From Sphingopyxis sp. LC81 (lineage in GTDB: Bacteria > Pseudomonadota > Alphaproteobacteria > Sphingomonadales > Sphingomonadaceae), in contig NZ_JNFD01000014.1 in NCBI RefSeq assembly GCF_000756375.1, positions 1 to 64,000 of the forward strand: a DNA stretch of 64,000 nucleotides. The letters are read 5' to 3'. This document shows, piece after piece, positions 38,557-47,445 of this stretch. Within the stretch, counting starts at the first letter, position 1. Each line of letters begins with the position of its first letter. The notes beneath the pieces are model-generated. The model did no database searches. It was given only the letters and a program-made list of their open reading frames with translations, and was not told the origin of the DNA. A program made the translations under genes and the position numbers.

Positions 38557-39660
38557 TCATGGAACGACGACAATCCCTTTTTTGGGGTCGGCCTGTCCCG
38601 AGAGCATCTCCCGATAGGCGGCGAGCGCCGCATCGCCGCCGCTGCGTTTATCGACCGAAGTCAGCCGCGGTGCAACGTCCATGAAGGCAAGCCAGGCTTC
38701 GGCGATCTTCTGCCCGAACGCCGCGCCGCCCCAGTCGGCGATGCGTTTTTGACTGCGGCCGGGCGCGAAAAAGCCCTGCCGTTCGGGGCCGGGGAGCCCC
38801 TCGCCATCGACCTGCGCATCCCAGTGCGACTTGCCGACGATGATCGAGGCTTTGAGGTTGTTCCCGTAATGGCTGTGCACCACGCGTGTCACCGCGCCAT
38901 TGCCCGCCATGTCGACGAGCGCTGCGGGGGTCGATGCATTCAGCGTCATGATCTGGTCATAGCTGATGACGCGGTCGTAGATGCCTTGCGCCGCGAGCGC
39001 CTCGACATTGGCGGCGCTCGTCAGGCCGATCGTTTCGGGGCGGTCGGTACGCAGCTTGAGTGCGAAGCCGAGGCCGATCGCGGTTTTGCTCGACGCGCTC
39101 GCGATCAGGATCTGCTGGACGCCATAATCGCCCTCATCCTCGAACTGGTCGGCGATCAGCCAGCCGGTGAGGAACAACGGGCGGAACACCGGCCAATAAT
39201 CATGGTCGGCGGCGCGATAATCGGGCAGCGCCTCGATCCGCTGATAATTGTTATAGATGGGGGGCAGGGTGGTGCGCCGCGGCGTCACATCGGTGAAGCC
39301 GCCCGCTCCCGCCTTGCCGACGGTCAGCACGGCATCGCTTGCCATCGGGTAATAGCCATAGAAACGGTCGCCGACCGCGACGCCCTCGGCGGCGCTTTCG
39401 GTCACCGTCGCAAAGCCCCAGACGGGCAGGCGGCCCGGCGTATCGCGCTCGGCGAAGAAATCCCAATAGCCCTGATCATTGCCGAACAGCCCCGCGGGCT
39501 TGCCGAACACGGCATAAGTGATGTTGTTCGCGGTCATCGCATAGCTGTCCAGATGCACGCGCACCTGCCCCGGCGCGAGCGGCGCGCCCGCGTCCTCGAC
39601 CAAATGGGCTTGCGTGATATCGTCGCGATCGATGTCGATCGCCCAGCTCTTTGCGCTCAT
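38557..39660 (-). CDS. DUF2855 family protein
   Basis: A 367-aa protein of the DUF2855 family, distantly like the medium-chain reductases. Recognisable parts: VRVHLDSYAMTANNITYAVFGKP, AVGDRFYGYYPMAS, DVTPRRTTLPPIYNNYQR, LFLTGWLIADQ, and a dinucleotide-binding-like ILIASASSKTAIGLG. The substrate and reaction are not established for the family. The start at 39660 is taken from the first conserved ATG; the frame is open further upstream. Confidence 0.85.
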   Translation of the reverse strand: MSAKSWAIDIDRDDITQAHLVEDAGAPLAPGQVRVHLDSYAMTANNITYAVFGKPAGLFGNDQGYWDFFAERDTPGRLPVWGFATVTESAAEGVAVGDRFYGYYPMASDAVLTVGKAGAGGFTDVTPRRTTLPPIYNNYQRIEALPDYRAADHDYWPVFRPLFLTGWLIADQFEDEGDYGVQQILIASASSKTAIGLGFALKLRTDRPETIGLTSAANVEALAAQGIYDRVISYDQIMTLNASTPAALVDMAGNGAVTRVVHSHYGNNLKASIIVGKSHWDAQVDGEGLPGPERQGFFAPGRSQKRIADWGGAAFGQKIAEAWLAFMDVAPRLTSVDKRSGGDAALAAYREMLSGQADPKKGIVVVP

Positions 39661-39717
39661 GTCCGGACCCCTCCGATTGTCTTGCCCGCGAATGCGGGAT
39701 GACCGATAGTCATACAG

Positions 39718-40101
39718 ATGGCACCGCCCCTGACAATCGCGGTCAAACGCATTCACGAACCGGCCGGTCCCGGCGACGGGACGCGCTTCCTCGTCGACCG
39801 GCTGTGGCCGCGCGGCGTGTCGAAGGAGAAAGCGGCGCTGGCGGCATGGCTCAAGCCGCTGTCGCCGAGCGACGGCCTGCGCAAACGCTTCCACGGCGAA
39901 ACCGCCGGTTCGGACGAGGCATGGGATGCGTTCCGCCTCGATTATTTCGCCGAACTCGATGCCGGCGGCGAGGAGGTGAAGGCGGCGCTCTTCACGCTCG
40001 ATGCGGCGGCGCAGGCGGGGCCGGTGACCTTGCTCTACGCCGCGAAGAATGAGGAGCGGAACAACGCCGTTGCGCTCCGCGAATGGCTCGCGCGGCGCTA
40101 G
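39718..40101 (+). CDS. DUF488 family protein
   Basis: A 127-aa member of the DUF488/YeaO-like family of unknown function. The conserved block is KRIHEP...GTRFLVDRLWPRGVSKEKA, then LSPSDGLRKRFHG and PVTLLYAAKNEERNNA. Its TAG overlaps the stop of the convergent VIT-type gene as CTAG (40098-40101). Confidence 0.9.
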   Translation: MAPPLTIAVKRIHEPAGPGDGTRFLVDRLWPRGVSKEKAALAAWLKPLSPSDGLRKRFHGETAGSDEAWDAFRLDYFAELDAGGEEVKAALFTLDAAAQAGPVTLLYAAKNEERNNAVALREWLARR

Positions 40102-40775
40102 CCGAGCAGCGATCCGATCGCGATCGTCGCCGCCATCGCGAAGGCGCCCCAAAAGGTCACGCGCAAGACCGGGCGCAGCATCGGTGCATTGCCCGCCCAC
40201 GCGCCGAGCGCGCCGAGGATGGCAAGGAAGACGAGCGATGCCGCCGAGACCGTAAACGGCAACGAATCGCCGCGGTCGAGCATCACGGTCGCGAGCGGTA
40301 GCGCGGCACCGACCGCGAAGCTTGCAGCCGAGGCGCCGGCGGCCTGCACCGGCCGCGCCGCCATTTCGCGGGTGAGCCCCAGTTCGTCGCGCAAGTGGCT
40401 CTTGAGCGCATCATGTGCGGTGAGCTGCGCCGCGACCTCCTCAGCAAGCGGTCGGTCGAGTCCGCGCTGTTCGTAAATTTGCGTGAGTTCCTCGAGCTCA
40501 TACTCGGGGTCCGCCGCGAGATGCCGTTTCTCCAGCTCGACATCGGCCCTTTCGGCGTCGCCCTGCGAACTCACCGACACATATTCGCCTGCCGCCATCG
40601 ACATCGCGCCTGCAACGAGGCCCGCCGTGCCGGTGACGAGGATCGACGAGGGCGCAACGCCCGCCGCCGCGACGCCCGCGATCAGGCTGGCGGTCGACAC
40701 GATCCCGTCGTTGGCGCCGAGGATCGCGGCGCGCAGCCAGCCGATCCGCGTGACGGCGTGGGTTTCGCGGTGCAT
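40098..40775 (-). CDS. VIT1/CCC1-family iron/manganese transporter
   Basis: A membrane transporter of 225 aa with about five helices, related to plant VIT1 and yeast CCC1, which move Fe2+ or Mn2+. Motifs: WLRAAILGANDGIVSTASLIAGVA and GLVAGAMSMAAGEYVSVSSQGD. A cytosolic helical hairpin rich in glutamate (ADVELEKRHLAADPEYELEELTQIYEQRGL) is the probable metal-binding domain. A good GGGAGG lies 7 bases before the ATG at 40775. Confidence 0.93.
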   Translation of the reverse strand: MHRETHAVTRIGWLRAAILGANDGIVSTASLIAGVAAAGVAPSSILVTGTAGLVAGAMSMAAGEYVSVSSQGDAERADVELEKRHLAADPEYELEELTQIYEQRGLDRPLAEEVAAQLTAHDALKSHLRDELGLTREMAARPVQAAGASAASFAVGAALPLATVMLDRGDSLPFTVSAASLVFLAILGALGAWAGNAPMLRPVLRVTFWGAFAMAATIAIGSLLG

Positions 40776-40813
40776 TGGCGGGCCTCCCTGTTGCGGGCGA
40801 CGCGCCGTGACAG

Positions 40814-41278
40814 TCAGCGAGCGCGCTCCGACTTCAGCCCTGCTGCCGCGATCCCGGCCACGGCGCAAGCGGCATCGTCGGAGGGCGCCTCGCCCGACGC
40901 GCCGACTCCGCCGAGCCGGGTGCGGCCGTCGGCGGAGAAGACGGGGATGCCGCCGGGGACGGGGACGACGTGAGGCGCATCCGCAAAACCCGGCGTGCCT
41001 TTGACCGCTTCTTCCATCCCGCTGGTCGGGAAACCCCACGCCGCGACGGCGCGCGCCTTTTCAATCGAGAATTCCATGCTGCCAAACCCATTGCCGTCCA
41101 TCCGCCACGCGGCGACGAGCTGCCCGCCCGTATCGACGACCGCGATTGCATGGCTCTGGCTTTTGGCGCGTGCATGCGCCGCGCAGCCCTTGACGATCGC
41201 ATCGGCCTGCTCGGCGTTCAGCCCCTGCGCGCTTGCGGGCGCCGCGATCAGCAGCGCCGCCATCCCCAACATCCTCAT
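40814..41278 (-). CDS. Secreted GlcG/HbpS-family haem-binding-like protein
   Basis: A 154-aa protein with a signal peptide (MRMLGMAALLIAAPASAQG) and a GlcG/HbpS domain. Family parts: AIAVVDTGGQLVAAWRMDG, SIEKARAVAAWGFPT, VPVPGGIPVFSADGRTRLGGVGASGEAPSDD. Streptomyces HbpS binds haem, but most relatives are uncharacterised. It follows the SMP-30 gene by 25 bases on the same strand, so the two probably act in one pathway of small carbon compounds. Confidence 0.88.
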   Translation of the reverse strand: MRMLGMAALLIAAPASAQGLNAEQADAIVKGCAAHARAKSQSHAIAVVDTGGQLVAAWRMDGNGFGSMEFSIEKARAVAAWGFPTSGMEEAVKGTPGFADAPHVVPVPGGIPVFSADGRTRLGGVGASGEAPSDDAACAVAGIAAAGLKSERAR

Positions 41279-41303
41279 CCTTGCCTCCCCAACGGGCGCG
41301 GGG

Positions 41304-42224
41304 TCAGTACTGCAGTTGCAGCCCCGGTCTGGCCCAGCGCGTCTTCACGAGCCGGCCCGTCCCCGACAGGGTGATATAGGCATCCTGACGGTCGGGTCCG
41401 CCGAAGGCGATGTTGGTCGTGAAAATATCGTCGGTCGCGACAAATTCGACGAGCGCGCCATCGGGGCCGACGACCGAAATCCCGCACTCGCCGATCGTCG
41501 CGACGCAGATATTGCCGTTCGCCTCCATCGCGAGGCTGTCGAAGAATTTATAGCCCGCGGGGCGATAGAGCGGGATGCCGGGGCCACCGGGGCCCGCGCT
41601 GTCGTCGACCTTGCCCGGCGCGACGATGTTGAACTGGGTCAGGCGGCAGGTATAGGTTTCGGCGGCATAGAGCTTGGTTCCGTCGGGCGAGATGCCGATG
41701 CCGTTGGGGTTATAGCTCGGGAAGATCACTTCCTCGATGAAGCTGCCGTCGGCCTTGGCGTAGAAAATGCCGACGATGTCGTGGCACCGCGCGGCATAAT
41801 CGACCTTGCCATGATCGGTGAACCAGAAGCCGCCGTGCGCGTCGAACATGATGTCGTTCGGGCCGCGCAGCGTCACACCATGGTCGCCCGATTTATACAG
41901 CACCTCGACTTCGCCCGTCTCGATATCGATACGCTCGATCCGCCCGCCCGAATAATCCTCGGCGATGCCGTGCGGCGCGAGATAACCGTTCGCCTCGACA
42001 TAGTTGAACCCGCCGTTGTTGCAGCAATAGAGCTTGCCGTCGGGACCGATCGCGAGACCATTGGGGCCGCCGCCGGGGGTCGCGATGACCTCCTTCTTCC
42101 CGCCGGGCCAGCAACGCGTGATGCGCTTCGCCTCGATCTCGACGACGATGACGCTGCCGTCGTCCATCACGACCGGCGCCTCGGGAAAGCGCAATCCGTC
42201 GGCGATCAGTTCGAACTCGGCCAT
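41304..42224 (-). CDS. SMP-30/gluconolactonase-like protein
   Basis: A six-bladed propeller lactonase of 306 aa. It starts MAEFELIADGLRFPEAPVV, whose glutamate is a metal ligand. GGPNGLAIGPDGKLY, GPNDIMFDAHGGFWFTDHG, and NPNGIGISPDGTKLYAAET carry the other asparagine/aspartate ligands. It likely hydrolyses a sugar or other lactone. The start at 42224 follows GGGAGACGAGG. It is divergent from the oxygenase gene (46-bp gap). Confidence 0.92.
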   Translation of the reverse strand: MAEFELIADGLRFPEAPVVMDDGSVIVVEIEAKRITRCWPGGKKEVIATPGGGPNGLAIGPDGKLYCCNNGGFNYVEANGYLAPHGIAEDYSGGRIERIDIETGEVEVLYKSGDHGVTLRGPNDIMFDAHGGFWFTDHGKVDYAARCHDIVGIFYAKADGSFIEEVIFPSYNPNGIGISPDGTKLYAAETYTCRLTQFNIVAPGKVDDSAGPGGPGIPLYRPAGYKFFDSLAMEANGNICVATIGECGISVVGPDGALVEFVATDDIFTTNIAFGGPDRQDAYITLSGTGRLVKTRWARPGLQLQY

Positions 42225-42270
42225 CCTCGTCTCCCTTGCTCTTGCACATTGGCTGTGCTTTGCGCGCATC

Positions 42271-42870
42271 ATGCCCGTTCGCACGCTCTTCGCCACCAAT
42301 TTTTACGAAGCCGATATCGGCACGCCCGACCTGCTCGATGAGCTGGAGGAAAGCAGCCGTCTGTTCGCCGAAGAGGATGGCGCGGGCCGGCGCTGGAGCC
42401 GCGACCATGGCTATAAGGGCTACACCAGCTACGCGAGCCTCGGCGACCTGCCCGAACGCGATCCGGCGTTCCACGACCTGAAGCGCCTCCTCGACAAGGA
42501 GGTGAAGGCCTTCGCCAAGGCGTGCCACTTCGACCTCGCGAAACCGCTGAAGCTCGACAGCCTGTGGGTCAACATATTGAAACCCGGCGGCACGCACAGC
42601 GGCCACATCCACCCGCACAGCATCGTGTCGGGCACCTTCTATGTCGCCGTCCCGCCCGGATCCGGGGCGCTCAAGCTCGAAGATCCGCGCCTCGCGATGC
42701 TGATGGCCGCGCCGGGGCGCACCGACGATGCGCCCGAGCATCTGTTGCCCTTTATCTATGCCGAACCCGCCGCGGGCCGCGTCTTCCTGTGGGAAAGCTG
42801 GCTGCGCCACGAAGTGATGCCGCACTCGGGCAAGGGCGAACGGATCAGCATCAGCTTTAACTATCGCTGA
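42271..42870 (+). CDS. TIGR02466-like 2OG-Fe(II) oxygenase
   Basis: A putative 2-oxoglutarate/iron oxygenase of 199 aa. It begins MPVRTLFATNFYEADI. Possible iron ligands lie in GTHSGHIHPHSIVSGTFYV (first histidine) and WESWLRHEVMPHSG (second histidine), with the arginine in ERISISFNYR contacting 2-oxoglutarate. The substrate is unknown; relatives are mostly of phage or marine bacterial origin. Confidence 0.85.
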   Translation: MPVRTLFATNFYEADIGTPDLLDELEESSRLFAEEDGAGRRWSRDHGYKGYTSYASLGDLPERDPAFHDLKRLLDKEVKAFAKACHFDLAKPLKLDSLWVNILKPGGTHSGHIHPHSIVSGTFYVAVPPGSGALKLEDPRLAMLMAAPGRTDDAPEHLLPFIYAEPAAGRVFLWESWLRHEVMPHSGKGERISISFNYR

Positions 42871-42919
42871 GACGGCCTATATCGGCGCCGTCCCCCATTT
42901 CCTTGAGCAAGGATCTTAT

Positions 42920-44353
42920 ATGACCGCGACCTACGACGCCGACCTTCAGCTCTTCATCAACGGCGCCTGGCGGAGCGGCGAGGGTCGCGACGAGCGGCCG
43001 GTGTTCAACCCCGCTACCGCGGGCACGATCGCCGAACTGCCGGTCGCGACCGCAGCCGACCTCGACGAAGCGCTCGCCGCGGCCGAACGCGGCTGGCCGG
43101 TATGGCGCGCGAAGACACCCGACGAGCGCGCCGCGCTGATGCACAAGGCGGCGGGCATCATCCGCGAGCGCGTCGACCATATCGCGACGCTGCTCACGCT
43201 CGAACAGGGCAAGCCGATCGCCGAGGCGCGCGGCGAGGTGCTGTCGGCGGCGGGGCTGTTCGATTATTTCGCCGAACAGGGCAAGCGCATCGAGGGCCGC
43301 GTGCTCCAGCGTCCGGCGGGCCAGCGCGCGATGGTCACCAAACATCCGGTCGGCCCGGTCGCCGGCTTCTCGCCCTGGAACTTCCCGGTCAATCTGATGG
43401 TCAAGAAGATCGCGCCCGCGCTCGCCGCCGGCTGCGTCGTGATCGCGAAGGCGCCCGAGGAAACCCCGGGCTGCACCAGCGCGATCATGCGCTGCATCGC
43501 CGATGCGGGCATCCCTGGTGATGTTGTCCAGCTCGTCTATGGCGACCCCGACCAGATCAGCCGGCATCTGCTGGCGAGCCCGGTAATCCGCAAGGTCAGC
43601 TTCACTGGCTCGACCGCGGTCGGCAAGCATCTGATGAAGCTCGCCGCCGACGGGGTGAAGCGCATCACGATGGAGCTCGGCGGCCATGCGCCGGTGCTGG
43701 TATTCGACGATTGCGATCTCGAAAGCACGCTCGACAAGGTCGTGTGGCAGAAGTTCCGCAACGCCGGGCAGGTGTGCATCTCGCCGACGCGCTTCTATGT
43801 GCAGCAGGGCATCTACGACGCCTTCGTGAAGGGCTTTGCCGAGCGGACGGCAAAGGTGAAGATCGGTAGCGGCCTCGACGCCGACACGCAGATGGGCCCG
43901 CTCGCGAACGCGCGCCGCATCCCCGCATTGGAAGCGCTGGTCGCCGATGCCAAAGCGAAGGGCGCACGCGTCATCGCGGGCGGCGAAGCGACGGGCAACG
44001 GCTATTTCTTCCAGCCGACCGCGATCGCCGATGTGCCGATCGAGGCCGATGCGATGAACAACGAACCCTTCGGCCCGATGGCACTGATCCGGCCCTTCGG
44101 CACGGAAGAGGAGGCGTTGGAGCAAGCGAACCGGCTGCCCTACGGCCTCGCGGCGTTCGCCTTCACCGAGAATGGCCGTCGCATCAATCGCATCGTCGAC
44201 ACGATCGAAAGCGGGATGGTCGGCGTCAACAGCTTCGTGATCTCGGCGATCGACACGCCGTTCGGCGGGATCAAGGAATCGGGCTTCGGCAGCGAAAGCG
44301 GGCCCGAAGGGCTCGATGGCTATCTCGTCACCAAGGCGGTGCATATTTACTGA
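42920..44353 (+). CDS. NAD(P)-dependent semialdehyde dehydrogenase (succinate-semialdehyde type)
   Basis: Aldehyde dehydrogenase superfamily, 477 aa. The catalytic cysteine is in NAGQVCISPTRFYV, and the general-base glutamate in TMELGGHAPVLVF. The coenzyme site has GPVAGFSPWNFPVNLM and VSFTGSTAVGK. The sequence is closest in appearance to succinate- or glutarate-semialdehyde dehydrogenases (GabD-like), but substrate prediction in this family is uncertain. AAGGA lies about 7 bases before the ATG. Confidence 0.9.
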   Translation: MTATYDADLQLFINGAWRSGEGRDERPVFNPATAGTIAELPVATAADLDEALAAAERGWPVWRAKTPDERAALMHKAAGIIRERVDHIATLLTLEQGKPIAEARGEVLSAAGLFDYFAEQGKRIEGRVLQRPAGQRAMVTKHPVGPVAGFSPWNFPVNLMVKKIAPALAAGCVVIAKAPEETPGCTSAIMRCIADAGIPGDVVQLVYGDPDQISRHLLASPVIRKVSFTGSTAVGKHLMKLAADGVKRITMELGGHAPVLVFDDCDLESTLDKVVWQKFRNAGQVCISPTRFYVQQGIYDAFVKGFAERTAKVKIGSGLDADTQMGPLANARRIPALEALVADAKAKGARVIAGGEATGNGYFFQPTAIADVPIEADAMNNEPFGPMALIRPFGTEEEALEQANRLPYGLAAFAFTENGRRINRIVDTIESGMVGVNSFVISAIDTPFGGIKESGFGSESGPEGLDGYLVTKAVHIY

Positions 44354-44360
44354 GGCTAAT

Positions 44361-44491
44361 GATCCTCCCTGTGGCGAAGCCATGGGGAGGGGGACCGCTC
44401 GCGAAGCGAGTGGTGGAGGGGTCGCGCGTCAAAGCCCCTCCGTCAGCGCTTCGCGCTGCCACGTCCCCAACGCTGCGCGATGGGGAGGATC
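44361..44491. repeat. Complex palindromic intergenic repeat (about 130 bp)
   Basis: The element fills the gap between two convergent genes. A 9-bp outer inverted repeat (GATCCTCCC at 44361-44369, GGGAGGATC at 44483-44491) encloses three inner hairpins: CTCGCGAAGCGAG; GGAGGGG paired with CCCCTCC; and CAGCGC-TTC-GCGCTG. The arrangement is like a folded clover and matches sphingomonad intergenic repeats I recall. It is distinct from the hairpin repeats at 7757 and 62727. It may terminate both neighbours. Confidence 0.75.
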
Positions 44492-44495
44492 CTAT

Positions 44496-45257
44496 TCAAT
44501 CCCGCTCCAGCGCCACGAAATCGCGCGCCATCGGCGCCAGATGCGCGCCGCCGTCGACGAAGATCGTCTGCCCCGTCACCGCCTCGGCGCGCGCGAGGTA
44601 GACGACCGCGTCGGCGATCTGTGCGGGCGTCGGCAGCGCGCCGAGCGGCATAAGCTTCGCCAGCCGCTCGACCTGCGCCGCCGAATAATCCTCGGTCGCC
44701 ATCGTCAGCCCAGGCGCGACGGCATTGACCCGCGCGCGGTTGCCGAACGCGACCGCCAGCGTCGCCGTCGCCTGCCACAGCGCCGATTTCGCCAGGCTGT
44801 ACGCGATCTGGTCGGGCACCGGATGGACGACGCGCTGGTCGACGATATTGACGATCACCGGGCGCTTGCCCTCGCTCGCCGCGACGAGCGCCTTTGCCAG
44901 CATCACCGGCGCATGATGATTGACCTGCATCATCTCGGTCAACGCGCCCGCCGACAGGCCGGCCCACTCGCCCTCGGCAAACAGCGCCGCATTGTTCACG
45001 AGCAGGTCGGGAGCGCGACCGAACTTCTCGATCACCGCCGGCAACAACGCATCCACGGCCGCGGGATCGGCCAGATCGGCGGCGAAGCGGTGGCTGAGCG
45101 CCCCGGTCTCGGCCAGCGCGTCGGCCAGCACCGGATCGGCGTCGCCCGGACTGCGCTTGTGGATCGCCAGTGCATAGCCTTCGCGCGCCAGCCGCGCCGA
45201 AATCGCGGCGCCGACGCGGTGGAGCCCGCCCGTGACGAGAGCGAGCTTTTGCGTCAC
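44496..45257 (-). CDS. Pteridine-reductase-like SDR (FolM-like)
   Basis: A short-chain reductase of 253 aa. The N-terminus TGGLHRVGAAISARLA has the TGxxxRxG form typical of pteridine reductases in place of TGxxxGIG. NNAA follows, then NIVDQRVVHPVPDQIAYSLAKSAL with the catalytic tyrosine-lysine, and MATEDY later. FolM reduces dihydromonapterin or dihydrofolate. Its start overlaps the folB stop (ATGA), which strongly supports a pterin substrate. Confidence 0.85.
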   Translation of the reverse strand: MTQKLALVTGGLHRVGAAISARLAREGYALAIHKRSPGDADPVLADALAETGALSHRFAADLADPAAVDALLPAVIEKFGRAPDLLVNNAALFAEGEWAGLSAGALTEMMQVNHHAPVMLAKALVAASEGKRPVIVNIVDQRVVHPVPDQIAYSLAKSALWQATATLAVAFGNRARVNAVAPGLTMATEDYSAAQVERLAKLMPLGALPTPAQIADAVVYLARAEAVTGQTIFVDGGAHLAPMARDFVALERD

Positions 45258-45637
45258 TTGCGGACCCCCAAACGACTTCGGCGCATCGTGATGCCGATCT
45301 CTTCGCCTTCCTCGGCGATCGCGAGCTTGACGATCTTGACCTCGACCTCTTCGACCTTGTCGTCCTGCAGGAACAAAGTGTCGATGATATGGTCGGCGAC
45401 GCTTTCGATCAGCACGAAATGCACATCCTTGGGGATGCCCTCGGTCGCCGCGAATTTCAGGTGCATATAGTTTTTCGACGCGCTGAGCGGCGTCACCGGA
45501 TCATAATGATCGGCCATCGCCAGCTTCGCGCGCACCGAGATGCGCAGCGGCTGCGGCAGATGGGTTTCTTCGGAATAAATGCCGGTCAGCACCTGGACGG
45601 TCAGCCCGTCCACTTCCAGCCACAAACTATCGGTCAC
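45254..45637 (-). CDS. folB: Dihydroneopterin aldolase (FolB-like)
   Basis: Acts in folate synthesis or pterin interconversion, on 7,8-dihydroneopterin or its epimer. With GTG 45637 (AGGA 6 bases upstream) it has 127 aa. Family parts: LWLEVDGLTVQVLTGIYSEE, PLRISVRAKLAM, KNYMHLKFAATEGIPKDVHFVLIESVADHI. Coupled to the downstream pteridine-reductase-like gene. Other fol genes are absent. Confidence 0.9.
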   Translation of the reverse strand: MTDSLWLEVDGLTVQVLTGIYSEETHLPQPLRISVRAKLAMADHYDPVTPLSASKNYMHLKFAATEGIPKDVHFVLIESVADHIIDTLFLQDDKVEEVEVKIVKLAIAEEGEEIGITMRRSRLGVRK

Positions 45638-45726
45638 ACGATCATCCTGCAGGTGGGCGCGACATTCGGCTTTGCAATACCGACGCCGGACCCTAAAGCG
45701 CCGCCGCATTAGCGAAAGGGTACGCG

Positions 45727-46230
45727 TTGGTCGAGTTACTTCCATTGTCCGATATCGAGCCGCAGGCCGTCGAGGATCTCCTCGACGCCGCTTTCGGAAC
45801 GGATCGCTTTGGACGAACCGCCTATCGCATCCGCGAAGGCGTGGATGCGGTGCCCGCGCTCAGCTTTGCGCTGGTCGAGGATGGCGCGCTGATCGGCACG
45901 ATCCAGTGCTGGCCCGTGGCGCTGCGTGCGCCCGATGGCGGCGAAGCCCCGCTGGTGATGGTCGGTCCGGTCGCGATCCGCCCCGACGTCCAGCGCGGCG
46001 GCCACGGCCGCGCATTGATGGCGCAGATGCTCGATGCCGCCGAAACCGAGGCCGACGGCGCGCTGATGATGATTGGCGATCCCGAATATTATGGCCGCTT
46101 CTTCGGTTTTACGGCTGACGCCACGGGCGGATGGGATTTGCCCGGCCCATTCGAGCGCCGCCGTCTGCTCGCCCGGGCGGTGAACGGCCACAGCCTGCCG
46201 ACGGGCGCGGGAATGATCGGGCCGCGCTGA
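45727..46230 (+). CDS. GNAT-family N-acetyltransferase (YhbS-like)
   Basis: A 167-aa acetyltransferase. TTG start, supported by AAAGG 9 bases upstream. Acetyl-CoA site: VMVGPVAIRPDVQRGGHGRALMAQML, followed by IGDPEYYGRFFGF, typical of YhbS-type proteins. Acceptor unknown. Divergent from folB with an 89-base gap. Confidence 0.88.
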   Translation: MVELLPLSDIEPQAVEDLLDAAFGTDRFGRTAYRIREGVDAVPALSFALVEDGALIGTIQCWPVALRAPDGGEAPLVMVGPVAIRPDVQRGGHGRALMAQMLDAAETEADGALMMIGDPEYYGRFFGFTADATGGWDLPGPFERRRLLARAVNGHSLPTGAGMIGPR

Positions 46231-46276
46231 CCGCGCACGGGGTTGCACCCTTCGCCCGTCCGCCTATGTCGGAAAC

Positions 46277-46861
46277 ATGGTCACCCCCGCGGCATCGCTT
46301 CCCAAAGAATTCTCGCAGCTTTCGCTGACCGAGGCCGCCGAACTGCTCGCGGCGCGCGAGCTGCCGCCGGTCGAACAATGGCACCCCGAGCGGACCGGCG
46401 ACAGCTTTATGGAAATCCGCGCCGACGGCAGTTGGTATCACGAGGGCGGCCGCATCAACCGTCCCGCGATGGTCAAGCTGTTCTCGACGATCCTCCGCCG
46501 CGAGGGCGACGGCAGCCATGTGCTCGTCACCCCCGCCGAGAAATTGAGCATCGTCGTCGAAGACACGCCCTTCCGCGCGGTCGAGATGAAGAGCGAAGGC
46601 GAGGGGGCGGCGCGCAAGCTGGTGTTCCGCCTCGACACCGACGATCTCGTCATGGCCGGCGCCGACCATGTGCTCAGCTTCGGCAGCGATGCCGACAATC
46701 CCGATCCGAGGCTGCATGTGCGCGGGGAAATCGGCAACGGGCTCGAGGCGCGGATCGACCGCGCGCTCTATTACGAACTCGTCGAAATGGCGCTCGCCGA
46801 GGATGCCGACACGCCCGCGATCTGGTCGAACGGCACGCGCTTCCCACTGGTGGACAGCTGA
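46277..46861 (+). CDS. DUF1285 family protein
   Basis: A 194-aa cytosolic protein of the DUF1285 family. Conserved blocks: PPVEQWHPERTGD, MEIRADGSWYHEGGRINRPAMVKLFSTILRREGDG, VTPAEKLSIVVEDTPFRAVEM. The structure is known in relatives but the function is not. It shares one base with the next start (TGATG), leading a DUF1285-NUDIX-cca unit. Confidence 0.92.
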   Translation: MVTPAASLPKEFSQLSLTEAAELLAARELPPVEQWHPERTGDSFMEIRADGSWYHEGGRINRPAMVKLFSTILRREGDGSHVLVTPAEKLSIVVEDTPFRAVEMKSEGEGAARKLVFRLDTDDLVMAGADHVLSFGSDADNPDPRLHVRGEIGNGLEARIDRALYYELVEMALAEDADTPAIWSNGTRFPLVDS

Positions 46862-47445
46862 TGCTGTCGGAGAAATTGCGCGCCGCGCTCGACAATCTGC
46901 TGCCCGACGCGGGCGAGGACGAGGCGTATCTCGGCGCCCCGACCTTGCGCGATGCCGCGGTGCTCATCGCCTTCACCGACCGTCCCGACCCCGGCGTCAT
47001 CCTGACCCAGCGCCCGCAATGGCTGCGCAGCCATGCGGGGCAGGTCGCCTTTCCGGGTGGCAAGATCGATCCGGGCGACCGCGACGCGATCGACGCCGCG
47101 CTGCGCGAGGCGGAGGAGGAAATCGGCCTCAACCGCCGCGACGTGATGGTGGCGGGCGTGACCGAACCCTATCGTTCGGGCAGCGGCTATATCATCACGC
47201 CGGTGCTCGGGGTTGTCCCGCCAGACCTGCCGCTCGACCCCAATCCCGACGAAGTCGAGGACTGGTTCGAGGTGCCGCTCGACATCCTCTTCGATCCCGA
47301 CAATTATGCGCGCCACCATGCGAATTTTCAGGGGCACGACCGCCATTATTACGACATGGATTGGCAGGGACGACGGATTTGGGGCGTGACGGCGGGAATC
47401 ATCATCAATCTGGCGCGGCGGATGCCGGCTGGCTGGCACCGGTGA
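46861..47445 (+). CDS. NUDIX hydrolase, CoA pyrophosphatase type
   Basis: A 194-aa NUDIX enzyme that likely cleaves coenzyme A or its derivatives. QVAFPGGKIDPGDRD is the CoAse-type motif before the NUDIX box, followed by AALREAEEEIGL. SGYIITPVLGVV is also typical. ATG 46861 overlaps the DUF1285 stop; the TGA overlaps the cca GTG as GTGA. Confidence 0.92.
   Translation: MLSEKLRAALDNLLPDAGEDEAYLGAPTLRDAAVLIAFTDRPDPGVILTQRPQWLRSHAGQVAFPGGKIDPGDRDAIDAALREAEEEIGLNRRDVMVAGVTEPYRSGSGYIITPVLGVVPPDLPLDPNPDEVEDWFEVPLDILFDPDNYARHHANFQGHDRHYYDMDWQGRRIWGVTAGIIINLARRMPAGWHR

Noticed and set aside
36728-38617. A 629-codon open frame on the plus strand
   Set aside because: Antisense to the HAD hydrolase, GST and exported-protein genes, which have recognisable motifs and ribosome-binding sites.
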